The notes below the pieces were generated by a model. The model ran no database searches. It saw only the letters and a program-made list of their open reading frames with translations, and had not been told where the DNA came from. From Spongiibacter nanhainus (GTDB lineage Bacteria; Pseudomonadota; Gammaproteobacteria; Pseudomonadales; Spongiibacteraceae), in the NCBI RefSeq assembly GCF_016132545.1, contig NZ_CP066167.1, positions 3,003,001 through 3,067,000 of the forward strand: a stretch of 64,000 nt of DNA, read 5' to 3'. Below are positions 35,868-45,415 of this stretch, one piece after another; within the stretch, counting starts at the first letter, position 1, and each line of letters begins with the position of its first letter. Position numbers and translations under genes: made by a program.

Positions 35868-37979
35868 ATGTTTAATCCCAAGATAACGACGTTTACAGTA
35901 ACTTTGTTAGCTATAGGTGGCTGCTCAATATCACTGGATCGTTTTTTTTCACCATCAGAAGAAGGTTCTGCAGACGATGTAAACTGGGCTTACCACGGTA
36001 ATACACGATACGAAGAAAGATATTCTCTGTTATCAGATATTAATACCGACAATGTTCATAAGCTCGGCTTGGCGTGGTACTTCGACCTTCCGGAGAACCG
36101 CGGACAAGAGGCAACACCATTGATAGTGGATGGCGTGATGTACACCACGTCAGCATGGAATCACGTACACGCCCTCGCAGCTGACAGCGGTGAAGTGCTC
36201 TGGGAGTTCGACCCTGAGGTGCCTAAAACATCCGGTGCTAAGGGGTGCTGCGACGCTGTAACGCGAGGACTCGCCTATTCAGATGGAAAATTATACCAGG
36301 GCACCCTCGACGGCCGCCTTATCGCACTGGATGCGGCTAGCGGGAGCAAAATCTGGGAAGTCACCACCGTCGACACAACGTATAACTATACTATCACCGG
36401 TGCACCGCGCGTTGCCCGTGGCAAAGTGTACATTGGCAATGGCGGTGCAGAGTATGGCGTGCGCGGCTATATCTCCGCTTACAACGCAGAAAGCGGTGAA
36501 CTGGCATGGCGTTTCTATACCGTACCGGGCACCACCAGTTCGGCCCAGGGCGTAGAACCTGGGGAGCTGATGTCAACAACCTGGTCTGAAAGCGACACTA
36601 ACCTTGAAAAAGGAGGCACTGTCTGGGACAGCATCGTCTACGATCCCGATACCAATAGCATCATTTTCGGCGTTGGCAACGGCTCGCCCTGGAACCCCAA
36701 TATCCGCTCGCCGGGTGGGGGTGACAATTTATTCCTGTCGTCAATTGTGTCTGTCGACGCTGATACTGGGGAGTATCGCTGGCACTATCAGACAACACCG
36801 GGCGAAGCATGGGATTTCACCGCAACGCAGCCCATCATTCTAACTACCATGATATTCCAAGGCGCCGAGCGAAAAGTCGCTATTCAGGCGCCAAAGAATG
36901 GATTTCTTTACATCATAGACCGCACCAATGGACAGCTGTTGTCGGCGGATAAATTTGTCGATGTTAACTGGGCCTCACATGTGGACATTGAAAGCGGTCG
37001 TCCTATAGTGAACCCCGAAGCTGAGTACTGGAAAACCGGAAAACCAGCGCTGGTAAAACCATCGTGGATGGGGGGACATAACTGGCACCCCATGGCCCTG
37101 AATCCAGACTCCAAAGTTATTTATATCCCCACACAGGAAACAGCCTTTCCCTATTTGGCTGAGGACGAGCAAACACCCTCAAAACTTGCTGTTAACCTCG
37201 GTGTCGACACCAAAGCTGCCAACTTGCCTGATGACCCGGCGGTAATTCAAGCAGTAAAGGATGCGACAAGCGGCGCGCTGTTGGCTCGGGATCTGAAAAC
37301 TGGCAAAGATCTCTGGCGAGTCGAATACCCAGGAATATCCAACGGTGGCGTGCTGGCTACCAAAGGTGGCCTGATTTTTCAGGGCGTAGCAACGGGCTTT
37401 GTTAATGCCTATGACGCCGGTACCGGACAGCGCCTCTGGCGCTTCAACGCCCAAACCGGGGTTGTGGCACCGCCGGTTAGCTACAAAGTTAATGGTGAGC
37501 AGTATATCGCCGTCAACGCGGGCTGGGGCGGCATTATGCCACTCATGACAGGTATTCTTACCCAGGACGCGGCCAACTCCTATCCAGTCAACAGAAGCCG
37601 CTTACTGGTCTTTAAACTGAATGGCAGCGAAAGCTTGCCTGTTGTCGAGAACAAGCAGATCGAAATACCCAAACCGACGGAAAACATAGATGAACAACAA
37701 GTGCAGAAGGGGTTTGAAATCTATGACCGCTACTGCACACCCTGCCACGGAGGGGGCGCTGTGGGCGGTGGCGTAATTCCCGACCTTCGCTTTTCTGGGC
37801 TCAGTCAATCCAGTGAAGCATGGGCTGCTGTCGTGTTAGATGGCGCTCTTGAAAATCGCGGCATGATTTCCTTCCGAGACGAACTCAGTCGCACCGAGGC
37901 GGAAAGCGTCAGGCAATACATACTGGACCGTATTCGTTTTGCCAACCAGATTAATGATACAACCCGCCCACCCAGGTAA
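35868..37979 (+). CDS. PQQ-dependent quinohaemoprotein alcohol dehydrogenase
   Basis: This is a 703-residue periplasmic lipoprotein (lipobox LAIGGC, Cys19). A PQQ beta-propeller contains the vicinal disulfide C127-C128 (KGCCDA) and WDFTATQPI with the catalytic-Asp region. A C-terminal cytochrome c domain carries the haem motif CTPCH (623-627). It oxidises alcohols to aldehydes and feeds electrons to the respiratory chain. Following alkB and rubredoxins, it likely oxidises the AlkB product alcohol. PQQ synthesis genes are not in the window. Confidence 0.9.
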   Translation: MFNPKITTFTVTLLAIGGCSISLDRFFSPSEEGSADDVNWAYHGNTRYEERYSLLSDINTDNVHKLGLAWYFDLPENRGQEATPLIVDGVMYTTSAWNHVHALAADSGEVLWEFDPEVPKTSGAKGCCDAVTRGLAYSDGKLYQGTLDGRLIALDAASGSKIWEVTTVDTTYNYTITGAPRVARGKVYIGNGGAEYGVRGYISAYNAESGELAWRFYTVPGTTSSAQGVEPGELMSTTWSESDTNLEKGGTVWDSIVYDPDTNSIIFGVGNGSPWNPNIRSPGGGDNLFLSSIVSVDADTGEYRWHYQTTPGEAWDFTATQPIILTTMIFQGAERKVAIQAPKNGFLYIIDRTNGQLLSADKFVDVNWASHVDIESGRPIVNPEAEYWKTGKPALVKPSWMGGHNWHPMALNPDSKVIYIPTQETAFPYLAEDEQTPSKLAVNLGVDTKAANLPDDPAVIQAVKDATSGALLARDLKTGKDLWRVEYPGISNGGVLATKGGLIFQGVATGFVNAYDAGTGQRLWRFNAQTGVVAPPVSYKVNGEQYIAVNAGWGGIMPLMTGILTQDAANSYPVNRSRLLVFKLNGSESLPVVENKQIEIPKPTENIDEQQVQKGFEIYDRYCTPCHGGGAVGGGVIPDLRFSGLSQSSEAWAAVVLDGALENRGMISFRDELSRTEAESVRQYILDRIRFANQINDTTRPPR

Positions 37980-38087
37980 TTGCAGCTATCAGCATAGCCC
38001 GCCGCCAGGCTGACTGTGCTGTTGACAACAGTCTCGGTTGAAGATTATTGTCTTTTCCTGCTGTCTATTTTTCAGATAATAATTAGC

Positions 38088-39095
38088 ATGAAAAATATCG
38101 AACGAATAATGACGCCCGTCTTCGACGGTAGCCGCGACCCGACGGAAGCATGTACTCGAGTAGGCGATGTCTATCAGCCGCACAAACTGGATTTATGCCA
38201 ATCGAGCGAGCAACTTGAAGCTCGAATGAAGCATGTCGATATAAAGTCTACATCCTTAAGCAGATTAGAATATAAAGCTCGCATTCATATTGAATCGGAA
38301 CCTTTCAAGAACTTTTATCTAGTCATGCTACCCACTTCCGGGCAATTCCAAGTTAGCCAAGACAATATTGAGGGGCTCTCCACCACACAATCGCCCGTTA
38401 TTCTCGACACCAACAAGAAAATTGATATGCGCTGGTCGAGGGAATGCAGCAATTTGATATACAAGATCAATCGGCCTCTTTTGGAAAGCGTGCTGATGGA
38501 CACCTATTATATAGACGCCCACGGCCCCATCGAATTCAACACGCAGCAGCAAGGAATGAGCGAGCTCAAAAACTTTTCAGCCATGTTAAAAAATATTCTT
38601 ATCGACAACCCATTGCTCGACGACATGGCCAAAAACAAAGAGCTGTTTGAGAAAATTGAGCAGGTATTGGCACTGTCACTGCTATCCTGCCCCAACAGCT
38701 ACTCAGAACGGATACTTAATGGCAAATACCATATACAGCCACGTTCAGTAGTCAAAGCCAAAGAATTTATGGAAGAGCACTATGCGGAGAAGCTTTCTGT
38801 TATCGATATTGCCAAGCAAGTAGGCGTTAGCGCTCGGAGCCTTCAAAAAGGTTTCCAGCAATTTGAGCATACCAGCCCAATGCTTTATCTACGCAAGCTG
38901 CGCTTGAGAAGGGCAAGGGAACTCATTATGTTCTCTCACAGCCAAGGGGCAGACATAAAAATATCAGACATTGCCATGCGCTGTGGTTTTTATCACTTTG
39001 GGCATTTTAGCAAGCTTTATGTTAACGCGTTTGGTGAGACACCATCGTCGACGATCTCGGCGTCTCCATCAAGGCAGAATATCGTTAAGAAATAG
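38088..39095 (+). CDS. AraC-family transcriptional regulator
   Basis: This is a 335-residue regulator. An AraC_binding_2-like N-terminal domain (about 30-210) precedes two helix-turn-helix motifs (KLSVIDIAKQVGVSARSLQK and ISDIAMRCGFYHFGHFSKLY). It follows the alcohol dehydrogenase gene and converges on paaI. It is the probable activator of the alkB module. The start is uncertain: no ATG near 38088 has a strong ribosome site, and 38109 is possible. Confidence 0.82.
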   Translation: MKNIERIMTPVFDGSRDPTEACTRVGDVYQPHKLDLCQSSEQLEARMKHVDIKSTSLSRLEYKARIHIESEPFKNFYLVMLPTSGQFQVSQDNIEGLSTTQSPVILDTNKKIDMRWSRECSNLIYKINRPLLESVLMDTYYIDAHGPIEFNTQQQGMSELKNFSAMLKNILIDNPLLDDMAKNKELFEKIEQVLALSLLSCPNSYSERILNGKYHIQPRSVVKAKEFMEEHYAEKLSVIDIAKQVGVSARSLQKGFQQFEHTSPMLYLRKLRLRRARELIMFSHSQGADIKISDIAMRCGFYHFGHFSKLYVNAFGETPSSTISASPSRQNIVKK

Positions 39096-39149
39096 ACAAG
39101 TCGACAACTAACGACCCTGTCCATTAATCCCGCTTCTCTGCATTAAGCG

Positions 39150-39590
39150 TTAAAGCAAAGTCGCATTGACCTGATAAGACTTACCCCGCATTAAAGCGAC
39201 TAGTTCGCCGTCGCTCCGCTCTATGCGCACATCGTAAACCCCGGTCCTTTTTCCTCTGGAGACCTCAGACGCTTTTGCGACCAATGCATCACCTAGAATG
39301 GCGGGCTTCATATATTCGATGGAACAACCCTGAGCAACGGTGACAGCATTGTAAGTATTACAGGCAAAGGCGAATGCGGAATCGGCCAGGGTAAAAATAT
39401 AGCCGCCATGGCAATTGCCATGGCCCTGGACCATATAATCCTTGACCGTCATCGTGATAACAACATTACCCGGAGTCACCGACACTAGTTCCATACCCAA
39501 GTGCGCGGTGGCTGCATCCCGCTCGCCCAAGACACGAGCACACTCTTCCGCAATTTTCTGTTTTTCGTGGGAATCTGCCAAATTCTTCAC
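39150..39590 (-). CDS. paaI: PaaI hotdog thioesterase
   Basis: This is a 146-residue hotdog-fold acyl-CoA thioesterase. The active-site region GHGNCHGGYIFTLADSAFAF matches PaaI, including the catalytic Asp. It hydrolyses phenylacetyl-CoA and hydroxylated derivatives that stall. It is the last gene of the paaZGJABCDEI operon, 28 bp after paaE. Confidence 0.9.
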   Translation of the reverse strand: MKNLADSHEKQKIAEECARVLGERDAATAHLGMELVSVTPGNVVITMTVKDYMVQGHGNCHGGYIFTLADSAFAFACNTYNAVTVAQGCSIEYMKPAILGDALVAKASEVSRGKRTGVYDVRIERSDGELVALMRGKSYQVNATLL

Positions 39591-39618
39591 CTATCGATCA
39601 ACTCACTTACCGGGAGCA

Positions 39619-40710
39619 TTACTTCTCGTCAAAGCTCACGACGACTTTGTCAGAAATCGGGTGTGCCTGGCAGGTCAGGATAAAGCCCCGTTCGATATCA
39701 CTTTGCTCCAGGCCGTGGGTAATATCCTGGTCTACTTCGCCCTCAACCAGAAGTGCCTTGCAGGTCGAACATACACCGCCCTTGCAGCTATAGGGCAATT
39801 CCATGCCACTGTTCATGCCGGCGTCGAGAATATTCTCACCATCTGCGGTCAGCTCCAGAGAGCTGGCGCGACCGTCAAAGATGATAGTCACATCACTGCT
39901 CTTACCGGCGAATTTCTTGGCGCGGGCATGATGCTTCTCGACCACGCGGCTGGCATCTTCAGCCGACGCACCGAACAACTCGTAGCGGATCGAGTCATCA
40001 CTGACGCCAATCGCCCGGAGGCCGCGGGATACCTCTGAGATCATCGACTCTGGACCACAGATAAAGTATTCATTGAAGCTCTCAAGATTGATCAGTGACT
40101 GCCCCAATAGCTGACCTTTTTTGTTGTCTATGCGGCCATTAAGCAAATCCACGCCCTGATCTTCACGACTGAGGATGTTGATCCATTGAAAGCGTGTCAG
40201 GTATTTGTTTTTCAGAAAGCTCAGCGCGTTGCGGAACATAATGGTGTTGGTACGCTGATTGCCGTAGATCAGCGTTACTGTACTATTTTCTTCGACTTCC
40301 AATACGGTCTTAACATTGGAGAGGATCGGTGTAATGCCACTGCCTGAGGCAATGAACAGGTAATTCTTGTGATTGCCGGCATCTACATTGGCGCTAAAGT
40401 TACCCTGAGGAGGCATCACTTCGATAGCGCTACCAGCAGTCAATTTGTCGTTGGCGAAGTTGGAAAATTTACCACCCTCTACGCGCTTGACGGCGATCTG
40501 CATCCTCTCATCGTTGACGCCAGAGCAAATAGAATACGACCGTTGTACCAGCTCACCGTCTATGTCGGTTCGCAGGGTCAGGTATTGGCCGGGCTTGTAC
40601 TTAAAAATGTCAGCCTGGCTTTCGTTTAGATCAAATCCGATTACAACAGCAGAATCTGTTTCTTTATCAACGCTCGATATTTTCAACGGCGTAAATGCTT
40701 TGGTATTCAT
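39619..40710 (-). CDS. paaE: Phenylacetyl-CoA epoxidase reductase subunit
   Basis: This is a 363-residue iron-sulfur flavoprotein. The FAD-binding ferredoxin-reductase domain comes first (RSYSICSG), followed by an NADPH-binding domain (LFIASGSGITPILS, FICGPESMI). A C-terminal 2Fe-2S plant-type ferredoxin domain ends it (CKGGVCSTCKA with a later Cys in LTCQAH). It feeds electrons from NADPH to the PaaA di-iron centre. Confidence 0.94.
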   Translation of the reverse strand: MNTKAFTPLKISSVDKETDSAVVIGFDLNESQADIFKYKPGQYLTLRTDIDGELVQRSYSICSGVNDERMQIAVKRVEGGKFSNFANDKLTAGSAIEVMPPQGNFSANVDAGNHKNYLFIASGSGITPILSNVKTVLEVEENSTVTLIYGNQRTNTIMFRNALSFLKNKYLTRFQWINILSREDQGVDLLNGRIDNKKGQLLGQSLINLESFNEYFICGPESMISEVSRGLRAIGVSDDSIRYELFGASAEDASRVVEKHHARAKKFAGKSSDVTIIFDGRASSLELTADGENILDAGMNSGMELPYSCKGGVCSTCKALLVEGEVDQDITHGLEQSDIERGFILTCQAHPISDKVVVSFDEK

Positions 40711-40737
40711 CTTACCAATTCTCTTTTTAGCGGTATT

Positions 40738-41280
40738 TTACAAATTTTTAAAATAGTCAAAGGGTTCAAGGCAGCTATTACATTGGTAAAGCGCTTTACA
40801 GGCCGTAGACCCAAAGTGACTGACCAGTTTCACGTTAGTCGACTCACAGTGAGGGCAGGCGATGCCGATATCGTCGGGCTGACAAGGCGCTATACCAAAT
40901 TCAGCCAGCTTTCTCTTGGCATCGGCTGATAGCCAACTGGTGGACCACGCGGGGTTTAAACGCTGTTCAACGCGCACCCCCGTATGCCCTGCCTCTCGAA
41001 GGCAGGACTGGATATCTTCGGCCATGGTGTTTATTGCCGGACAACCAGAATAGGTTGGTGTAATCACCACCACGAGCTCACCGTCTTGTTGTTGCACATC
41101 CTGCAGAACCCCGAGCTCCCAGATACTGATAGCCGGTACCTCGGGATCTTTTACAACATCCAACAGGCCCCAGATATGACCAAGCTCCGACTCGCGCCGG
41201 CGCTGCCGGCGCTGAAACTCTTCCTCGGGCAATAGAGGAATAAGATTGGACTCAGTGGTGTGCTTATCTGCCTCGTTCAT
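40738..41280 (-). CDS. paaD: PaaD, Fe-S maturation factor of the epoxidase
   Basis: This is a 180-residue MIP18/DUF59-family protein. The N-terminal domain (DVVKDPEVPAISIWELGVLQ ... TYSGCPAIN) is followed by a zinc-ribbon tail with two CxxC pairs (CPHC, CNSC). It is needed for cluster maturation in the PaaABCE complex. ATG 41280 is chosen over a longer frame that overlaps paaC. Confidence 0.92.
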   Translation of the reverse strand: MNEADKHTTESNLIPLLPEEEFQRRQRRRESELGHIWGLLDVVKDPEVPAISIWELGVLQDVQQQDGELVVVITPTYSGCPAINTMAEDIQSCLREAGHTGVRVEQRLNPAWSTSWLSADAKRKLAEFGIAPCQPDDIGIACPHCESTNVKLVSHFGSTACKALYQCNSCLEPFDYFKNL

Positions 41281-41290
41281 CACCCCGGCC

Positions 41291-42055
41291 TTACCATTCG
41301 CATCCTGGGTAAGCGCGCTGTACGAACTGAAGTTCCGATAGCAGATGGCCCAAGTGCTCGGTGTGATAGCCTGTACGACCACCTTTGACTTCCCAACCCT
41401 GATTGGGGAGAGAAACAGTTGCCTGCTCGCACATTGCTGTTACAGCGCTGTGCCACTGGGACTCGAGAGCGCGCCGGTCGACAGCAACGCCCTTTTCCAG
41501 CAGCGCCAACTCCAAGGCGTCCATCTCGAACAGCTCCTTGGTGTATCCCGCCAAATCACCCAGGGCACTCTGCAGACGCTGATGACTCTCTTCAGTACCT
41601 TGCCCCAGGCGCAACATCCACTCCTTGCTGCGACGCAAATGGTAGCGGGTTTCCTTTATCGACTTTTGTGCGATGGCAGACAGTGTGTCGTCATTGGAGT
41701 CGATCATTGCATTGAGAAAGAGGGTCTCGAACTCATCTAACAGGTACTGCCGAGCCAATGCGAAGGCAAAGTCCCCACGCGGCAGCTCGTAAATCAATAA
41801 GTTGGTGAACTCCCGGCAATCCCTCTGGTAAGCAAGGCTGTCTTCAGTGGCGCCTTGACCCAGCAGTTCCGCGCCGTAACTAAGGTAGTTGCGGGCGCGG
41901 CCAATGTAGTCCAAGGCCACATTGGTCAATGCCAGGTCTTCTTCCAGAAACGGCCCATTACTACACCACTCACTCAGGCGGTGACCGTGAATCAGGGCGT
42001 CGTCACCAAGGCGCACAGCATAAATAGCCGTATCATTTGTCGATATATCTGTCAT
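41291..42055 (-). CDS. paaC: Phenylacetyl-CoA epoxidase structural subunit PaaC
   Basis: This is a 254-residue ferritin-like subunit that pairs with PaaA. Family segments include RLGDDALIHGHRLSEWCS and KETRYHLRRSKEWMLRLGQGT. It supports PaaA but lacks a full di-iron site. I chose ATG 42055; a GTG at 42067 overlaps the paaB stop (ATGTGA) and is possible. Confidence 0.93.
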   Translation of the reverse strand: MTDISTNDTAIYAVRLGDDALIHGHRLSEWCSNGPFLEEDLALTNVALDYIGRARNYLSYGAELLGQGATEDSLAYQRDCREFTNLLIYELPRGDFAFALARQYLLDEFETLFLNAMIDSNDDTLSAIAQKSIKETRYHLRRSKEWMLRLGQGTEESHQRLQSALGDLAGYTKELFEMDALELALLEKGVAVDRRALESQWHSAVTAMCEQATVSLPNQGWEVKGGRTGYHTEHLGHLLSELQFVQRAYPGCEW

Positions 42056-42063
42056 GGTACGGC

Positions 42064-42354
42064 TCACATGTTTTTAACTTTTTTGGGCAGTTGATAGTGC
42101 GTCGCATGCCGGTAGGGCTTATCGTCCAGCGGGTCGTAGAAGCTTTCGCAGTCGCTTTCCTGTGATGCACAAATATCAGAGGAATTGACCACCCAGATGC
42201 TGACTCCTTCGCTGCGGCGGGTATAGACGTCCCTTGCATACTCCAATGCTTGCTCCGCATCCTCGGCGTGCAGACTACCTACATGTTTGTGATCGAGGCC
42301 CCGACGTGAGCGGATAAACACCTCAAACAACTTCATATTGCTGTTGTTACTCAT
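42064..42354 (-). CDS. paaB: Phenylacetyl-CoA epoxidase subunit PaaB
   Basis: This is a 96-residue PaaB protein starting MSNNSNMKLFEVFIRSRRGL, with the usual SLHAEDAEQALEYARDVYTRR segment and C-terminal YDPLDDKPYRHATHY. PaaB bridges catalytic heterodimers in the PaaABC complex. It lies 18 bp after paaA. Confidence 0.94.
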   Translation of the reverse strand: MSNNSNMKLFEVFIRSRRGLDHKHVGSLHAEDAEQALEYARDVYTRRSEGVSIWVVNSSDICASQESDCESFYDPLDDKPYRHATHYQLPKKVKNM

Positions 42355-42372
42355 CTTCTTTATCTCCGCCCC

Positions 42373-43338
42373 TTACACCGAAGCCTTTTTCTTTGCTTCA
42401 TAGGCTTCGATAGCCTCTCTTACCCATGCACCTTCTTCATGGGCACGGCGATGGTGAGCTAGACGATCACGATTACAGGGACCGCTGCCACTGATTACTT
42501 GATAGAACTCTTCCCAATCGATCTCACCAAAATCGTAGTGACCTCGCTCCTCGTTCCAACGCAGATCGGGGTCAGGCAAGGTCAAGCCAATGGCCTCTGC
42601 CTGCTCAATGCTTTGATCGACAAACTTTTGCCGCAGCTCATCATTGGACTGGCGCTTGATCTTCCAGGTCATCGACTGACCGGAGTGCTCGGAATCGGAA
42701 TCGTGAGGACCAAACATCATCAGTGACGGCCACCAGAAGCGATTAACCGCATCTTGTGCCATCGCTTTCTGCTCGTCGCTACCTTCCATCAGGGTCATCA
42801 AAATGTGGTAGCCCTGGCGCTGATGGAAGCTTTCCTCTTTACAGATGCGAACCATGCCGCGGGCGTAGGGGCCGTAAGAAGTGCGCTGCAAGGACACTTG
42901 GTTAACAATGGCAGCACCGTCAACCAACCAGCCGATCGCACCCATATCAGCCCAGGTCAGTGAGGGGTAGTTAAAAATAGAAGCGTACTTCGCCGCGCCA
43001 GTATGGAGGTTGTGTATCAGCTCTTCACGAGTGATACCCAGTGTTTCCGCGGCACTGTACAGATACAGACCATGGCCGGCTTCGTCCTGGACTTTAGCCA
43101 ACAACACCGCTTTGCGATGGAGTGACGGCGCCCGGGTAATCCAGTTGCCCTCGGGCTGCATACCGATAACTTCCGAATGAGCATGCTGAGAAATCTGACG
43201 AATCAGGTTCTTGCGGTAGGCTTCGGGCATCCAATCTTTTGGCTCGATCTTCTCTTCATTGTCGATACGAGTTTGAAAGTCGGCTTCCAAAGTAGCGGCA
43301 TCAGTCGCACGATGCATATCAGTACTAGATAAACTCAT
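42373..43338 (-). CDS. paaA: Phenylacetyl-CoA epoxidase catalytic subunit PaaA
   Basis: This is a 321-residue ferritin-like di-iron subunit that epoxidises the ring of phenylacetyl-CoA. Iron-ligand segments are [12 protein letters not shown] and [13 protein letters not shown]. The substrate-binding N-terminal region includes [23 protein letters not shown] 43338 has GAGAGG upstream; a longer frame would run into paaJ. Confidence 0.95.
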   Translation of the reverse strand: MSLSSTDMHRATDAATLEADFQTRIDNEEKIEPKDWMPEAYRKNLIRQISQHAHSEVIGMQPEGNWITRAPSLHRKAVLLAKVQDEAGHGLYLYSAAETLGITREELIHNLHTGAAKYASIFNYPSLTWADMGAIGWLVDGAAIVNQVSLQRTSYGPYARGMVRICKEESFHQRQGYHILMTLMEGSDEQKAMAQDAVNRFWWPSLMMFGPHDSDSEHSGQSMTWKIKRQSNDELRQKFVDQSIEQAEAIGLTLPDPDLRWNEERGHYDFGEIDWEEFYQVISGSGPCNRDRLAHHRRAHEEGAWVREAIEAYEAKKKASV

Positions 43339-43351
43339 ATTTTTTCCTCTC

Positions 43352-44569
43352 TCAGTCGGAAACACGTTCGATAACAAGGGCGATTCCCTGACCAACACCA
43401 ATACACATAGTGCATAGGGCAAATCGCTTCTGCTTCTGTACCAACTCATACATGGCTGTCGAAACCAATCTCGCGCCACTCATTCCCAAGGGGTGGCCCA
43501 GCGCGATGGCACCACCATTGGGATTTATTCTCGGGTCATCGTCTTTCAGGCCCAGAGCCCGAATGACCGCCAATCCCTGAGAAGCAAACGCTTCGTTGAG
43601 TTCGATGACATCCATATCATCTATGCTCAGCCCTACTAACTTGAGGACTTTTTTAGAGGCTTCGTAAGGTCCGAAGCCCATGATTTTGGGTTCCAATCCA
43701 CTGGACGCCATACCGAGTATTTTTGCTTTTGGTGTCAGGCCGTGTTTACGCACGCCCTCAGCAGAGGCGATAAGCAATGCACACGCACCGTCGTTAACTC
43801 CGGATGCATTACCGGCTGTTACTGAGCCGTTATCACGAAACGGCGTAGGCAAACTCGAAAGCTTTTCGTAGGTGGTTTGCGGACGAATGTGCTCATCTTT
43901 GTCGACAACAACCGGCTCACCTTTGCGCTGCGGAATTATCACCGGACAGATTTCCGCATCGAAACGCCCCGCCTGCTGCGCGGCATGCGCTTTCGCATGA
44001 GAGCGCACTGCAAAGGCATCCTGATCGGCTCGGCTGATATCAAACGCTGCGGCCACGTTTTCAGCCGTCTCCGGCATCGAATCGATACCGTATTGATCCT
44101 TTAACTTTTTGTTGACGAAGCGCCAGCCAATAGTGGTATCGAAAACTTCCGCGCGCCGGTCAAAGGCTGAAGTGGCTTTAGGCATAACGAAGGGTGCACG
44201 AGACATCGACTCCACACCGCCGGCGATCGCCAGATTAATCTCGCCAGCGCGTATTGCCCGCGCCGCGGTTCCCACTGCATCGAGACCGGACCCACAGAGC
44301 CGATTGATCGTTGTGCCCGGGACAGCGCTGGGCAACCCGGCAAGCAGTGAAGACATCCGCGCCACATTGCGGTTATCTTCTCCCGCCTGATTGGCGCAGC
44401 CGTAAAATACATCGTCAACCTGTTCCCAGTTGACGCTCGTGTTGCGTTCCATCAGTGCCTTCATTGGGACGGCGCCAAGGTCGTCAGCGCGTACTTCAGC
44501 GAGGGCACCACCATAACGCCCTATCGCTGTGCGCTGCGCGTCACAAATGTAGGCTACTAGCGGATCCAT
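43352..44569 (-). CDS. paaJ: 3-oxoadipyl-CoA/3-oxo-5,6-dehydrosuberyl-CoA thiolase
   Basis: This is a 405-residue type I thiolase. The active Cys is in [12 protein letters not shown], the catalytic His in [16 protein letters not shown], and the second Cys in [12 protein letters not shown]. In the paa pathway it releases acetyl-CoA twice. It has an intact active site, unlike the thiolase-like protein at 28944-30161. ATG 44569 has GGAGAG upstream. Confidence 0.93.
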   Translation of the reverse strand: MDPLVAYICDAQRTAIGRYGGALAEVRADDLGAVPMKALMERNTSVNWEQVDDVFYGCANQAGEDNRNVARMSSLLAGLPSAVPGTTINRLCGSGLDAVGTAARAIRAGEINLAIAGGVESMSRAPFVMPKATSAFDRRAEVFDTTIGWRFVNKKLKDQYGIDSMPETAENVAAAFDISRADQDAFAVRSHAKAHAAQQAGRFDAEICPVIIPQRKGEPVVVDKDEHIRPQTTYEKLSSLPTPFRDNGSVTAGNASGVNDGACALLIASAEGVRKHGLTPKAKILGMASSGLEPKIMGFGPYEASKKVLKLVGLSIDDMDVIELNEAFASQGLAVIRALGLKDDDPRINPNGGAIALGHPLGMSGARLVSTAMYELVQKQKRFALCTMCIGVGQGIALVIERVSD

Positions 44570-44606
44570 CTTTTCTCTCCGGTATTCATCGTTATCGTTG
44601 AAGCGC

Positions 44607-45398
44607 TCAGCGCCCGACAAAAGACGGTTTGCGCTTGTTCATAAACGCATCGACGCCTTCTTTATAGTCTTCTGTTTGCCCGGCAGCCCTCATTAACTCT
44701 TTCTCCAGCTCTAGCTGTTGATCGAGACTATTGGTCGCAGAGGCAGACAGTGCCTGCTTGGTAAAGGCAAAGCCCTTGGTTGGCTGGGTGGCCAATTGCG
44801 TTGCCAGTTTTGTGGCGGTTTCCTGCAGCGCGTCATCATCCGCCACGTCCCAAATCATTCCCCACTGCTGAGCTTGCTCCGCAGAGATTTTAGGGCCTAA
44901 CATGGCGATCGCTTTTGCCCGTGGCAGACCCACTAAGCGGGGCAATGACCAAGTGCCACCGGAATCGGGGATAAGACCCAGCTTGCAGAAGGACTCAATG
45001 AAGTTGGCGGAGCGCGCCGCAATCACGATGTCGCAGGCAAAAGCGATGTTGGCTCCGGCACCGGCAGCAACACCGTTAACGGCGCAGATCACCGGCTTTT
45101 CCATTGTGGTGATCAGGCGAATCATGGGGTTGTAGTATTTCTCCACAGACTCCCCCAAGTCCGGTGCCGCGTCGCCGGGTGACACCGCGCGATCGTTCAA
45201 GTCCTGACCAGCACAGAAGCCCCGGCCTTCGCCGGTTAGCAGCACACAGCGTATCGATTCATCCTCGGCGCATTTGGTCAGCGCCTCCCTGAACTCCAGA
45301 TGCATGTCGACAGTGAAACTGTTCAATGTTTCCGGGCGATTCAGGGTGATAAACCCCACGCCAGACTCAACACTAAAACGAATATTTTTATAATCCAT
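44607..45398 (-). CDS. paaG: PaaG, ring-epoxide isomerase
   Basis: This is a 263-residue crotonase-fold enzyme that turns ring-1,2-epoxyphenylacetyl-CoA into the oxepin and later shifts a double bond. It has GRGFCAGQDLND (oxyanion hole) and LGLIPDSGGTWSLPRLVG with the catalytic-Asp region. ATG 45398 has GGGAGGCGA upstream; the upstream extension is not part of the family. Confidence 0.92.
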   Translation of the reverse strand: MDYKNIRFSVESGVGFITLNRPETLNSFTVDMHLEFREALTKCAEDESIRCVLLTGEGRGFCAGQDLNDRAVSPGDAAPDLGESVEKYYNPMIRLITTMEKPVICAVNGVAAGAGANIAFACDIVIAARSANFIESFCKLGLIPDSGGTWSLPRLVGLPRAKAIAMLGPKISAEQAQQWGMIWDVADDDALQETATKLATQLATQPTKGFAFTKQALSASATNSLDQQLELEKELMRAAGQTEDYKEGVDAFMNKRKPSFVGR

Positions 45399-45415
45399 TG
45401 CTCGCCTCCCAATTA

